DNA from: Mesorhabditis belari
Lineage: Eukaryota > Nematoda > Chromadorea > Rhabditida > Rhabditidae
NCBI GenBank assembly: GCA_958450365.1
Contig: CAUEEP010000879.1
Location: 186,001-250,000 of the forward strand
Length of the DNA: 64,000 nt
Reading direction: 5' to 3'
The translations under genes were made by a program, and so were the position numbers. Under the pieces are notes generated by a model. That model saw only the letters and a list, made by a program, of their open reading frames with translations. It did no database searches and was not told where the DNA came from. Below, in pieces: positions 1 to 9,632 of this stretch; positions within the stretch are counted from its first letter, which is position 1; each line of letters begins with the position of its first letter.

Positions 1-1684
1 TGAAACGCTCCCTCTACAAAAAATCAAAAGAAAAGCTAGTCTAGCTTAAAATAAACTTGCCTGCCGTCTTTTAACATCATCTAGCCTTGCGAGTTGGGCA
101 CAGGTGTGGACTTTATTCTGAAATTTTCATTATACGTCCAAAACAGACACAAACTTACTCTTTTAATGAAGCCAAGATTTTGCTCGCCAATGTGAGGTAA
201 CTGAAGTAGAGGTGAATACTTGGGCCATAATGCTTGTGTGAACATGGGCATCAACTTGAAAACATTTTTCATTGTTTCAAAGGGAACTTTAGCCTAAAAT
301 ATCAATTAGAATAGCTTTGGGCTAAAATTCAATGTACCTGTGAGTAAAACGTGAGTTGTTGTGTACAAGATATCATTTCCTCAACCAATCGGAGCACACG
401 GTAGATTATGTATCTACAAACATTCATAAAAGATTTACTTCAATGTAATTTTTTAAGCTGGAAAATCTGAAATTGATAAAAAGCGTCTTCATTGTTTGGA
501 ACTTAGTAACTAAAAAATTAAAAACTAAGAACTTAGTAACTAAAAAACATTAAATTTTAAGATAAAACTTGTGTACGACAGAAAAACTTGTTTATAAACT
601 GAAAATACCTCTGATCGACATCTAAATCATCATTTTCGAGATCATGGCGTCCTAAGTAAGCATATGCAAGAATTCTAGCCTAAAATCTATATTTAAAGCA
701 CCTATGATTAAAAAGAAACCTTTAGTGCATACGGAAAAGAAAGCGGTTTTTCCTTCTTGTTTTCTCCAAGATTTGGGTAATGTTTCATCAGTTTGGGTAA
801 AGTGAAATCGTCAGTTTCTCCTTCAACAATTTCCTTGTTGTGTTCTTTCCAAACCTCCAAAGCACCCGTAAGAACCATCAACATCCCTAGATAGGATTAA
901 AAATGAGTACAGAAGTCTATTAGTAAAAATAAAAACCAACTATTAATCTCCATCTTTGGTGTTTTATGCAAAAAGTAGAAGAACAATTGCGTTGTATCCA
1001 GAAGCACTTTGTCGTGGTTATACTTGATCAAATTATACCACCAAAAGCCCTAAATGAAAAATAGAGTAATAGCTTATTGCAACTTCGTAGGCGTGTTTTT
1101 TTTAATCTTACCACTCCAACGGGCAAAACAATCATGAAGATCAAGCCGTAAAAAGCGAGCACCCAGAGACCGTATTCTTTTGAAACGAGCCACTTTGGGA
1201 GAGCAATTCCAAACGTTTTCGCTAAATTTCAAATGCTTGATGAAAATCTTTACCCTATAAGGTTGACTTCGAAGATATCCAACTACCTGTTGGCCCATCC
1301 GGATTTCCATATTTCTCCCAATTTTCCCTTGCCTCATCATCAGTCAATGCTTGGTATGCTTTAGCAATTTTGTCAAATTCGATAGGATCGCCTCCCCTAA
1401 AAATTGATAAAAGCATTTTGAATCGAATATAAATGGCCATGCTTATTCTAAACACAAGCAATTAGGTTTTAGGTACCTATATTAAATGTACGCATAAGCA
1501 AACCTGTCAGGGTGATGCTTCTTTGAGAGGTCACGATATTTTTTCTTCACTTCAGCCAATCTGCACCCTAAAACCATAAATAAAACCAGTCAATTTGCGA
1601 ATCACCAACCGCATCAAGGCCAAGAATTGCATATGGATCATATTCATGATGTGTTGTTTCAATCGATGAAACCTTTTGAGCCAT
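1..1684 (-). pseudogene. Truncated, frameshifted duplicate of the SEC63 gene (5' half)
   Basis: This stretch is nearly identical to 21691-23394, the 5' half of the complete SEC63 gene, including introns. It holds counterparts of exons 3 (part) to 12: the J-domain exon, the GNPDGP exon, the transmembrane exon and the Brl-like exons. Homology stops abruptly at about 1684, inside exon 3, so the exons for the first transmembrane segment are missing. The copy runs off the left window edge, so its 3' extent is unknown. In the J-domain exon (near 1555-1562) one base is missing relative to the intact copy (GATTGGCT against GATGTTGCT), which breaks the frame just ahead of the HPD motif. The GC splice donor seen in the intact gene is also present here (about 57-58). 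It is best read as a recent segmental duplicate that is now a pseudogene. Confidence 0.85.
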
Positions 1685-1755
1685 AAAGTACTCATCTCTT
1701 CGGTGACTAGTTCGGACCTAGTAGAGGATTTCTTGACACTCCATTCATTGCTCAT
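1685..1755 (-). other. Foreign 5' segment fused to the SEC63 fragment, with a possible new start codon
   Basis: Beyond the duplication breakpoint the sequence is unrelated to SEC63. On the minus strand an ATG at 1755 lies directly behind TTTGTTTAG, a good trans-splice or intron acceptor, and opens a reading frame beginning MSNEWSVKK. As continuous sequence it runs into the SEC63 exon out of that exon's frame. It could be the first exon of an unrelated gene truncated by the rearrangement. I do not recognise it. Confidence 0.3.
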
Positions 1756-2645
1756 CTAAACAAAAACTTTAGTGGATATTCCCGTCGACGGTCGAAATAT
1801 TCAGTCTTTCAAAGTTAATCATACCAATATTAGTAGGCTTGCTTTAAAATCGCCTTTACAAATTTGGGACTTGGGTGGTTGGCGGGGCACCTATTTTTTA
1901 TTTTTTCACTTTTCTAATGGTAGTCGAGGACACTGAGCACGAATTTGACAATTTAGCCAAGGCGTTCAACACAGTGTCATAGCTTGTACTTTGAGTTACA
2001 AGGGTTGTATTTCGCCATTTAGTACCAGCCTAGAATCCCGAAAACTTTGAAAGCTAGCGAAATAATAGTGTGATTTGCATTTAAAGTGCAAAAAGTGTCA
2101 TTTTCAACGTGTCGAAATGTCAGTTTTTCAGTTGAAAACCTAAAACTGTCAAATTAGTGGTCAGCGCCCCCGAAAAGAAAAAAAAACAAAAATATTGGTG
2201 CATCCCCCGCCACCAAAGTACCAAAAATTTACCTTTCGAGCCATCGGTGTTTGCAGATCGACGCAATCCATCTTTTCTTCTATCACCGGATCCACATTCA
2301 TCATCAGTGTCTACGACCAGTATCGATAAAAAGAAAGAATTGGGCACTCATAGGTAATGGTTTTAAAGAAGGTAAGAACTTTAGAACAACGGACAAATAC
2401 ATAAAGTAAGCACACCATTTAAAAGGAAGGTCTAGCTAGATAGAACTGAGCAAGTCGGCGTATAAAAGGCCACAAAATACGATTTCCGATCAATAAAATT
2501 CAAAGTAATGCAGTCAGATGACAAAAAAAACAATTTATAAGGCATATAGGTTAGCTAAAAGAAAATTTCGAGATGAAGGAGTAAAACCTCGTGAGCAAAG
2601 AAGGAAAAAACCACAGAAAAATGGGCACGGTTTAGGAGACAGAAA

Positions 2646-2685
2646 ATGAGATATTTGTGGCGCGTTAGTGGCCACAAATATCTCA
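2646..2685. repeat. Perfect 16-bp hairpin
   Basis: The arm ATGAGATATTTGTGGC is followed after about 8 bases by its exact reverse complement. It lies about 40 bases from a tRNA-like sequence, so both may belong to one small retroposed element. Confidence 0.7.
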
Positions 2686-2721
2686 TAACGTGGCAAGACA
2701 ATTCTGAAAAAATGAAAATTG

Positions 2722-2796
2722 AGTGACACCGGGTCGAACCCGGGTCGTGTGGGTGTAGATAAGCACGCTCCCGACTGCGCCACGGCGACAAAAACT
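2722..2796 (-). repeat. tRNA-like sequence (degenerate tRNA or tRNA-derived SINE)
   Basis: On the minus strand there is an A-box-like GTGGCGCAGT, followed about 45 bases on by a B-box-like GGGTTCGACCC, at tRNA-like spacing. The acceptor and anticodon stems do not pair properly, so this is more likely a tRNA pseudogene or a SINE head than a working tRNA. Confidence 0.5.
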
Positions 2797-3407
2797 ACTC
2801 TTGAAATAATTTGAATATTTGAAAGCTTTTTCATGAATGGAACTCAAGAAGTCTAAGGGAAAGTCAAAAATCGGGGCCCACCCACTTCCACAAATGGCAA
2901 CGGAAATTGTTGGATTTTAAAAACACAAAGATTCGATAAGATTACTACAGGTGGTGCAAGTAAATTCTACAATTCTCACAAAACAAGGGTTCGATAAGAT
3001 AACTACGAGTGATGGGTCAAAATTTCTACAATTCTTACAAAACTCTACATCCAGAACTAGGCCAATGACCTAACTAAAAGTTTATAGGTTTCATTTGGCT
3101 TTCGTTTTAGATTCGAATTCTACTTGAAAAAGTTCTTGAGGAGAATTGTTTTCTGAAAGGTGAAGCTTTATTCTGAACCTGATTTTCATCCAGTTCTTTG
3201 AGCCTTTAAACCCATCCTATTTATTTCTGGATTAAAGGTTTCTAATATTCCAGGCATTTTTACTGCTCAAGATTTGCCAATGGGTATAAAAAGAAGATAA
3301 GATTCGCCAATGGGTACAATCTACTCGACTGAATATTTTTCTGCTAAAGATACTCAGCTAGCCGGTCAAATGCATATTTGCCAATAAATATAAAATCCGA
3401 ACAGGCT

Positions 3408-3894
3408 GCGATTCTGGGAGTGGGACAAATGCGACCTTTTTTTTGCGCACCCGGACATTTGCGCACCTTTTTTTCCGCACCTTTTTTCGCGTTTTAAGAA
3501 AGCTCTAAAAAGGTAATATTAACCAATTTCTATTCCAAAAGTTGTTTTTCTAGGTAATTTGAGGGTGTAGAATTCAAATTTTGACATAACAGAGCGTGTG
3601 AAACCAATTTGAAAGACAAGACGGCTAGGTCAAATTACAGAAACTTTTGATTTTTCTCTTTGTATAACCCCGTCCGTTTGTTTCCACAAGCTCTGATATG
3701 TCAAAATTTCGATTCTACGCCCTAAAATTACCTAGAAAAACAACTTTTGGAATAGAGATTGGTTAATATTACCTTTTTAGAGCCTTCTTAAAACGCGAAA
3801 AAAGGTGCGCTAATGGGCAAGGTGCGGAAAAAAAGGTGCGCAAATGTCCGGGTGCGCAAAAAAGAGGTCGCATTTGTCCCACTCCCGCGATTCT
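3408..3894. mobile_element. Long fold-back (MITE-like) element with 8-bp target-site duplication
   Basis: The element proper spans 3416-3886. Its two arms of roughly 200 bases are imperfect inverse copies: the left begins GGGAGTGGGACAAATGCG and the right ends CGCATTTGTCCCACTCCC. The flanks at 3408-3415 and 3887-3894 are both GCGATTCT, a clean 8-bp direct repeat. An 8-bp duplication is usual for hAT-type transposons, so this looks like a non-autonomous hAT-type element, though the termini are not the standard hAT ones. There is no coding capacity. A decayed relative lies at about 32806-32866. Confidence 0.8.
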
Positions 3895-4155
3895 TGCATT
3901 TTCTTCTCTTATTTTCAAGAGGAAGCCCCAATCTTTTTGATCGATTTTGGTAGTTCGGAGTTAAAATTTTTTCCTCGTCATGGTTATCCTGGTGCATGAG
4001 CCGAGTTATTTAGAGATTATTTAGGATCTTGTCTAGAAGTTTTCATTTTGATCGTTTTCATTCTGATTCTAGTTCTTTCAATTCTAATTGTTTTCACCAA
4101 ATTTAATTCTTTTTTATTTACAGGTAGAACGACGCCAAGCGAATTACGGTTCAAA

Positions 4156-5172
4156 ATGCGAAAGCTGACGTCATTCCCGATGGAGAAGCTCTGTTACGAC
4201 CTAAAGTTAGAGGTGTTGGAGGAAACCATGCCAGAAGAGACGATTGAATTGATCAAGGTGAATGCTGGATTTCGATCGATTTTGCTGCGGACACCCTGGA
4301 TAGTTTTTGGGCATCACGTGGCCCTGATGGATTTCGGATCTAGTGGTTGGGTTCTAATCGAGAAAGACTACGGCGGTATCTGCCAATTTGATACCGATCT
4401 CCACTTTCCATTGATGAAACGAATCCACTCGTGTAGCAGCTTGTCAATAGACTTGGGCCCCGAAGAATTCATCGACACACAAGCGATGATTCTGAATCAA
4501 TTGAAATATCAATCTGTGAAATATTTGACGCTTAGCGGGGACGGCTTTGCGGGTACCACGAACGAAACGAATTTCCGAAAATTTCTTGAGAATTTCCGCT
4601 CGGTGATTGAAATACAAGCACTTATTCATGTAGACATTGAGTTGTTAATACAGAATCAAGTGATCAGCAGCCTTTTTGAGAATTTCATTGCGAATCAAAT
4701 GAATGACTGCAAAAGTGTTAATTTTTTTTGTCATTCCGTAGCTGCTTTTCACTTCTACATCGATGCTTTTGCCAAGACTTCGATCAAATGCATGATAGTA
4801 TTGCGGTGCTCGGATCACTTTGAAGATATCGTGCGATCAATTGTTGAAAAGCGAATCCCACGCAAGAATTTGAAGACGGCTTTTCGTCTGCTAGCCAATT
4901 ATTCTCAGGAAAGAAACGCCTCAATCATCGACCTTCTTTCGCAATTCCCTGGAATAAAGCGATTTGACGGAAAAAATAAGCAAGAAGTCATCGAAATGTT
5001 GGGAGAGCTCGGGAGAAAGCATCTGGAGCCGCTTGCTCTCACGAACATTATATTTTTTCAACGAAAAATTGACTCGAGTATCGACTATGTCTACATGTTG
5101 TCATCGAGTTTTTTTCATACAGGCTTTTTCGCCTTCTATGTTCAGCCACGATCGGAAATGATGGAGTCTTGA
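4156..5172 (+). CDS. F-box-like nematode protein
   Basis: An open frame without introns encodes about 338 residues from this ATG. The N-terminal 50 residues (FPMEKLCYDLKLEVLE, then MPEETIELIKVN) resemble the short F-box of the large nematode F-box families, in which the F-box binds a SKP1-like adaptor of an SCF ubiquitin ligase. The rest is a variable region with no motif I recognise. The frame stays open upstream to 4048, but the hydrophobic leader it would add comes from pyrimidine-rich sequence ending in TTTATTTACAG at 4122. I read that as an intron or trans-splice acceptor and therefore prefer the start at 4156. An upstream first exon is possible. The fold-back element ends about 260 bases upstream. 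Assignment as F-box-like is by resemblance only. Confidence 0.65.
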   Translation: MRKLTSFPMEKLCYDLKLEVLEETMPEETIELIKVNAGFRSILLRTPWIVFGHHVALMDFGSSGWVLIEKDYGGICQFDTDLHFPLMKRIHSCSSLSIDLGPEEFIDTQAMILNQLKYQSVKYLTLSGDGFAGTTNETNFRKFLENFRSVIEIQALIHVDIELLIQNQVISSLFENFIANQMNDCKSVNFFCHSVAAFHFYIDAFAKTSIKCMIVLRCSDHFEDIVRSIVEKRIPRKNLKTAFRLLANYSQERNASIIDLLSQFPGIKRFDGKNKQEVIEMLGELGRKHLEPLALTNIIFFQRKIDSSIDYVYMLSSSFFHTGFFAFYVQPRSEMMES

Positions 5173-5986
5173 GAGTTTTCATTGGATTTTGTACAATTTT
5201 CTATTCATTTTCAAAATCTTCTGGGCAGCCGGCACAGAAATCGTCAAAAAGAATCGATCTTTTTTTATCGTAAATTGCTGCTTCTTTTTGTGTAACGCAT
5301 TGTTTGTCAAATTTTCCTCAAAATTTCAATCAGCATCTTTTTTGGTCAAAAATAAATTTTTATGAATAACCAATTAAAAGTGAAATCAAAGAAAATAAGC
5401 AAGACAAGCTAAGGAATCGGATACACATCGGATGGAGAACGGAGGGATTGCCGTATTGTCTCCACTCTTGCTTGGTTTTAGTAGATGTACAAGGTTTCAT
5501 TGAAGTTGTTAAATTATGTAAGAAACTGATTATGTTAAATTATGTAAGAAAAAGTCTAGGTTGTTAAATGGGAGAGTCAGGCCAGGACCCTGGATCTGGT
5601 TTCTGGTCAATATCAGTATTGGTACTGATATCGATATTGGTATATTGATATTGATATTGATACTGACAAAAAAATATCGGTTCTGAAAAACTAATATCGA
5701 TATTAAATCGATATCGTAAATACTGATATTGGCCAAAAGCACAACTTTAACCATGACCACCCTCAAAAACCATTGAGACTTTTTTGGAAATTCGAGTTTA
5801 AAAATGAGTTTCTTTTACTGAACACCCAGTAGATTATCATTTTTTTAAGCACTTTTATTCATGGAAAAAAAAGTTTATTCGGCCAACAATAACATCAGAA
5901 TGGCAAAATTTAAATATGAAATAGTGAGGATCAAACATACACCGTGTTTCTGTACGCCAAGTTTTTCTCAGTTGCACACTATTCGG
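5173..5986. other. Intergenic; ATATCGATATTGAT-type simple repeat at about 5600-5740
   Basis: No gene is seen. Positions 5600-5740 are an irregular tandem array of GATATTGATATTGATACTGA-like units. A possible 3' tail of the Sm D2 relic could extend into the right end. Confidence 0.5.
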
Positions 5987-6671
5987 ACTGTGCGAGTAGA
6001 TTTTCTTGAGCACCAGAATCACCGAGTCGCCACTAAAATGAATTTTGAATACAATAATTTAACTTCATGGTAAGATAGTCTTTGTTAGATAATGATAAGA
6101 GCAAAATTTATCTGCTATGATTTAATTAATCAAAGTCTAAATCTCAAGTTCGAACTCTTAACAAACAAAAGCAAACCGGCGAAACATTTTCGAGGTGAAG
6201 CGATCACGCGCGACTGGCTTCCCTTCTTCTTTCCTTTTCCGGTTTTTGGCAGCTCTGTGCACATCTCCTTCACATTTTCAAGCACCATATTGAAGTGGCT
6301 AAAGTTATTCTGCAACGAACACAAAAACGATTTACCTGTCAAAAGCTTTCACACGTCCTAGTAGCTTCTGGTTGTTTCTGCAGTTGATCAAAACCTGAAT
6401 TCAGAAGTTTTGAAACAGTTTTTAGCTCGTAATGTAGTGCCTTAACTTTTAAACTCTAGAAAAACATCATGAATGGGACAAGTTACATCAAAATAAAAAT
6501 CGCCAGCCTGTGCATTGTTCTTAACGGATTGTGTGAGGATGGAGAACGGTCCAACGGTGAATTCCTTCTCTTCTTGTTCCATCAACTCCTCCTGCATCAG
6601 CTCAGATCGTGGTTTTATCATACTAAACAGAAAAAGTAAACGTGGCTCAAGAAGAGTCAAACCTACGCCAT
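5987..6671 (-). pseudogene. Decayed Sm D2 (snr-4 type) gene
   Basis: Sm D2 is a core spliceosomal snRNP ring protein, normally about 118 residues. Five exons can be read on the minus strand: 6671-6667 (ATGGC), 6622-6508, 6394-6336, 6298-6177 and 6032 downward. They yield [71 protein letters not shown] and RGDSVILVL in family order. Two lesions are visible. Exon 2 is followed by CAG|GCTGGC instead of a GT donor. In exon 4 the lysine run is followed by a one-base loss (GGAAGCCA where GGNAAGCCA is expected), which shifts the frame before the RDRF block. The C-terminus also runs on without the usual short tail. Unless these are assembly errors the gene is dead. Its 5' end is repeated in inverse orientation at 9209-9467. 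Confidence 0.8.
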
Positions 6672-6847
6672 TTTGCTCGAGCAATTTAGCGCTTGGTAGA
6701 TGTCGCAAAACGAGCTCTGAAAGAAAGATATTATTGAGTAACAGTTTTAATAATAATAAAGAAGAAAAAAAGAGAAATACGCCATAACACAAAACGTTTC
6801 CTGCAAGTTTTACAAAATGCATGATAGGCTTCTTCTTGCTAGGAATT
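6589..6847. repeat. Left arm of 259-bp inverted repeat (Sm D2 5' end)
   Basis: The reverse complement of this segment matches 9209-9467 over the same length, with no difference noticed by eye. It contains the 5' untranslated exon, exon 1, intron 1 and the start of exon 2 of the Sm D2 relic. The two arms enclose the RNase H gene. Confidence 0.9.
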
Positions 6848-7043
6848 TTTTGCGGCTAATAATTTGGCGCTTTTGCTTGCACCCCGCATATTCGGGAAAC
6901 TTTTGCACTTATTCAGAGCTTTACATATATAAAAATTTACATTGAAGAGAAAATTTGTTTAAACCAATTGGAATTTCCATTTAAACCTTGAATAAAAAGG
7001 ATTGGAGCACAGATGAATTTATTATTTCACCAAAATCTTCGCA

Positions 7044-8807
7044 ATGATTGTTCGTTTCGTCCGCAAATTACTTTCTTGCTTCCGAAAAGTCCGCTACTTT
7101 GAAGGTTTGTTGCCTTTTCCTTTTATTTCTTTTCGTTGTTTTTCTTAAAAACCGCTAATTTGTTTCCCGAACCTCATTCCACCTTCATTTTATTTTACTA
7201 ATTAATCCGAAATTTTGTCCACAGGTAGAGCCCAGCATTAACTGCTTGTGGACAAAATTTCAGATCAATCGATCAACTAGCAACCAAGAAAATGAAGGTG
7301 GAATTAGGTTCGGGACGGAATTTGCCCATGTCTGATTTGTTCACTTTTAATTTTGCAAATGTTTTAGGCCTACTTATTAGAAAATGTAAAAGCATTAAAG
7401 TTAACGATTGCCATGTTTCATAATATTGGTTTTTACTAGTTACGTGCTTTTAATTTTTTTTTGCAGGAACCGGTGGAGATAGGAAAGACGAGAAAGAGAA
7501 ACAAAACAGAAAACGATCCGCACAAGCGGCAAACGATGGTTCTTCTAAACAGGGTCGCTTGGATTTATCAAATCCCTTCTTGCAAGTGGCCAGACAGCAT
7601 GTAAACCCTTTTCTATTTAATGATTTTTACTTTAAATTTAATATTAGCTTGGGGGAGGTTCATCTGGTCAACAAGGATCTTCAAATCGTCAAGGATCATC
7701 AAATCCTCAAGATTCGGTCCGCGAGGTACCTTTTTATTTAAAGTTAAACTCATGAGATTTTTTTAGGGCGGGATGGTAGTACGTACGGATGCGGGTTGTC
7801 CAGGTGTGAAAACCGGAATTGGTGCGTCGATCAGAGAGCCAGGGCCAGGCCAAGATACCAAGGATTTCTGTAATATGTAAGTTTTTTATGCGATGACGAT
7901 AGTACCGAATATTATAGCTGGTAAAAAAATAGTTTAGATTGTTCCCGAAAATATTAGTCTTTTTGTCAAATAAAATACGGTTTATTTTTTAAAATTAGCT
8001 AATAAAAGTTGAGAAATTTTCATAAATTTAGTGCCCTGGACATCAGTGACTATGTCGCGTCAGGAAAGTCAAATGCGGCTGAGGCGCATGCGGCCACCAT
8101 AGCTCTACTTTATCTTTTTTTGAAGGGCAAGAAGTAAGCATTATCCATTTTTATAATAGTCTTATAATATATATATGTAAAAAACTTTGTTTATTTAGTG
8201 ACAAGAAAATATACTTGTATACCGACTCTAGCCAATTGGTTACGAATATGGACACACTGATCAAGAAGGATCCATGCAGGAGTATTGACGCGAAACAGTG
8301 TGTTTTGCATTTGTATTTTATTATATTTTACGTTTAGCTATGAGAATTTGCACCAAGTTGTGAAGTATTTTCAAAACGGTGTAACTTTCGAATGGCGCTC
8401 AAAATTCGAGAACGCAAGGGTAATCTTTAAAAAAATATTATTCATTTATAGGTAAAGTTCTATTCAATTTGATTGATTTGGTTAATTTCAGGCTGATCAA
8501 TTAGTGCAGTACGCCTGCAACCCTCAGAAAAAGCCTGTGCGGAAAAGAGCCGAAGCAGGTTCCAAGGCCGTTCAGCTCGACGTTTACAAAGCGATTTTTG
8601 AGGGTACGCTTTTGATTTACTTTGAAATAAGCATTTCTTGACATAAAATAATACCTATTTTAAGGAGGAGATCCACCAACAAATGATAAACTGATCGAAT
8701 ACCCTCATTCGAAAGAGCCAATCGTCCAACTTCTTGGAAGCAAAAATTTCTTGGAGATTGTGAATCGTGCGCTGGTTCCGGATGCTATAATTTCGAGCTG
8801 GGAATAA
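7044..8807 (+). CDS. RNase H-domain protein with basic N-terminal linker
   Basis: Nine exons (7044-7104, 7467-7600, 7648-7725, 7767-7876, 8032-8133, 8199-8297, 8338-8419, 8492-8603, 8665-8807) join in phase to 306 residues. Residues 21-90 form a basic, Gly/Ser/Gln-rich linker. From about residue 94 an RNase H type-1 fold is visible: VVRTDAG (D99), NAAEAHAA (E145), LYTDSS (D171) and ARADQL (D224). The four carboxylates of the D-E-D-D active site are all present with spacings of 46, 26 and 53 residues, close to those of RNase H1. Such enzymes cut the RNA strand of RNA/DNA hybrids. The usual RNase H1 hybrid-binding domain is not evident. The C-terminal 80 residues are unassigned. A host enzyme or one taken from a retroelement are both possible; the multi-exon structure favours a host gene. 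It lies between inverted Sm D2 repeats. Confidence 0.8.
7160..7320. repeat. Fold-back element in intron 1 of the RNase H gene
   Basis: The outer arms (CCCGAACCTCATTCCACC and its near complement ending in TTCGGG) and inner arms (GAAATTTTGTCCACAG and CTTGTGGACAAAATTTC) form a nested palindrome. It occupies nearly half of the 362-bp intron, the largest in the gene. Confidence 0.75.
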
Positions 8808-9208
8808 AAAAAGGAATGAAACACGTTTTTTGCTTATCACTTGGCCTTCTCTCGTCTTACTCGCATTTCTGTGATATTTTACTCGTGTAAATAAATATGA
8901 ATTTAATCCAACCCCAAATAACACGTATTGGCGTTAACACGTGGGAGATATTCTGTTTTCACTTCTTGGCTGTTTTTTCGCATTCCTCGGATTACCCTGT
9001 TTGTGCTATATAAACAAGTAAGTTACGGTAAAAATGACGTTTGTTCACTCGAATTTCAAGTTGTACATTCGATTTCAATTTTCAATATCGCTCAATAGAG
9101 GGCACATGTGAGCACTAGTTAGTAACATTGAAATCGGAGAACTGTAGTTTACTAAACACCTTTTTAAAAGTGCTCTTTTTCGTTAAAGCATCATAAGCAT
9201 ACCGCGCT
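8808..9208. other. Intergenic, nothing recognised
   Basis: This is the 3' flank of the RNase H gene. A polyadenylation-like AATAAATATGAATTT lies near 8890. No further gene or repeat is recognised up to the right inverted-repeat arm. Confidence 0.4.
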
Positions 9209-9467
9209 AATTCCTAGCAAGAAGAAGCCTATCATGCATTTTGTAAAACTTGCAGGAAACGTTTTGTGTTATGGCGTATTTCTCTTTTTTTCTTCTTTAT
9301 TATTATTAAAACTGTTACTCAATAATATCTTTCTTTCAGAGCTCGTTTTGCGACATCTACCAAGCGCTAAATTGCTCGAGCAAAATGGCGTAGGTTTGAC
9401 TCTTCTTGAGCCACGTTTACTTTTTCTGTTTAGTATGATAAAACCACGATCTGAGCTGATGCAGGAG
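9209..9467. repeat. Right arm of 259-bp inverted repeat (Sm D2 5' end)
   Basis: This is the inverse copy of 6589-6847. It carries the Sm D2 5' untranslated exon with its TTCTTTCAG acceptor, the ATGGC exon and the first 34 bases of exon 2, ending at GCAGGAG, where Sm D2 homology stops. Confidence 0.9.
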
Positions 9468-9632
9468 ATTGTGGATGGACAGAAAAAGGTCGGTGGACAA
9501 AACTTCAGGTAGCATTACAAATTCTCTTGATCATTCTAAATAAAAAATGGAATCCACTTTTTTTATTTCAGCTATTCAAAAGTAATCTTATCGTCAAAGT
9601 TGTTCAGAAATTTTCAAAATTCATCCGTTTGA
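9385..9632 (+). CDS. Possible chimeric mini-gene built on the Sm D2 5' end
   Basis: Three exons with good splice sites (9385-9389, 9434-9508, 9572-9632) join in phase to 46 residues. The first 13 ([13 protein letters not shown]) are Sm D2; the rest (from IVDGQKKVGGQNF) is unrelated. It could be transcribed because it keeps the Sm D2 promoter-proximal sequence and the trans-splice-like acceptor. It lacks any Sm fold and may be non-functional. Confidence 0.3.

Larger units (their letters stand above)
1756..3407. other. Spacer with scattered repeats, no confident gene
   Basis: No complete gene was found. A serine-rich open stretch at 2157-2357 (plus), ending before a plausible donor (AGGTAATGG), could be an isolated exon, but it has no recognisable partner exons. 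The segment also contains a perfect short hairpin and a tRNA-like sequence, listed separately. The rest is AT-rich sequence. Confidence 0.4.

Noticed and set aside
4048..4155. Hydrophobic N-terminal extension of the F-box-like protein
   Set aside because: The sequence is a pyrimidine-rich tract ending in TTTATTTACAG and fits an intron or trans-splice site better than a signal peptide.
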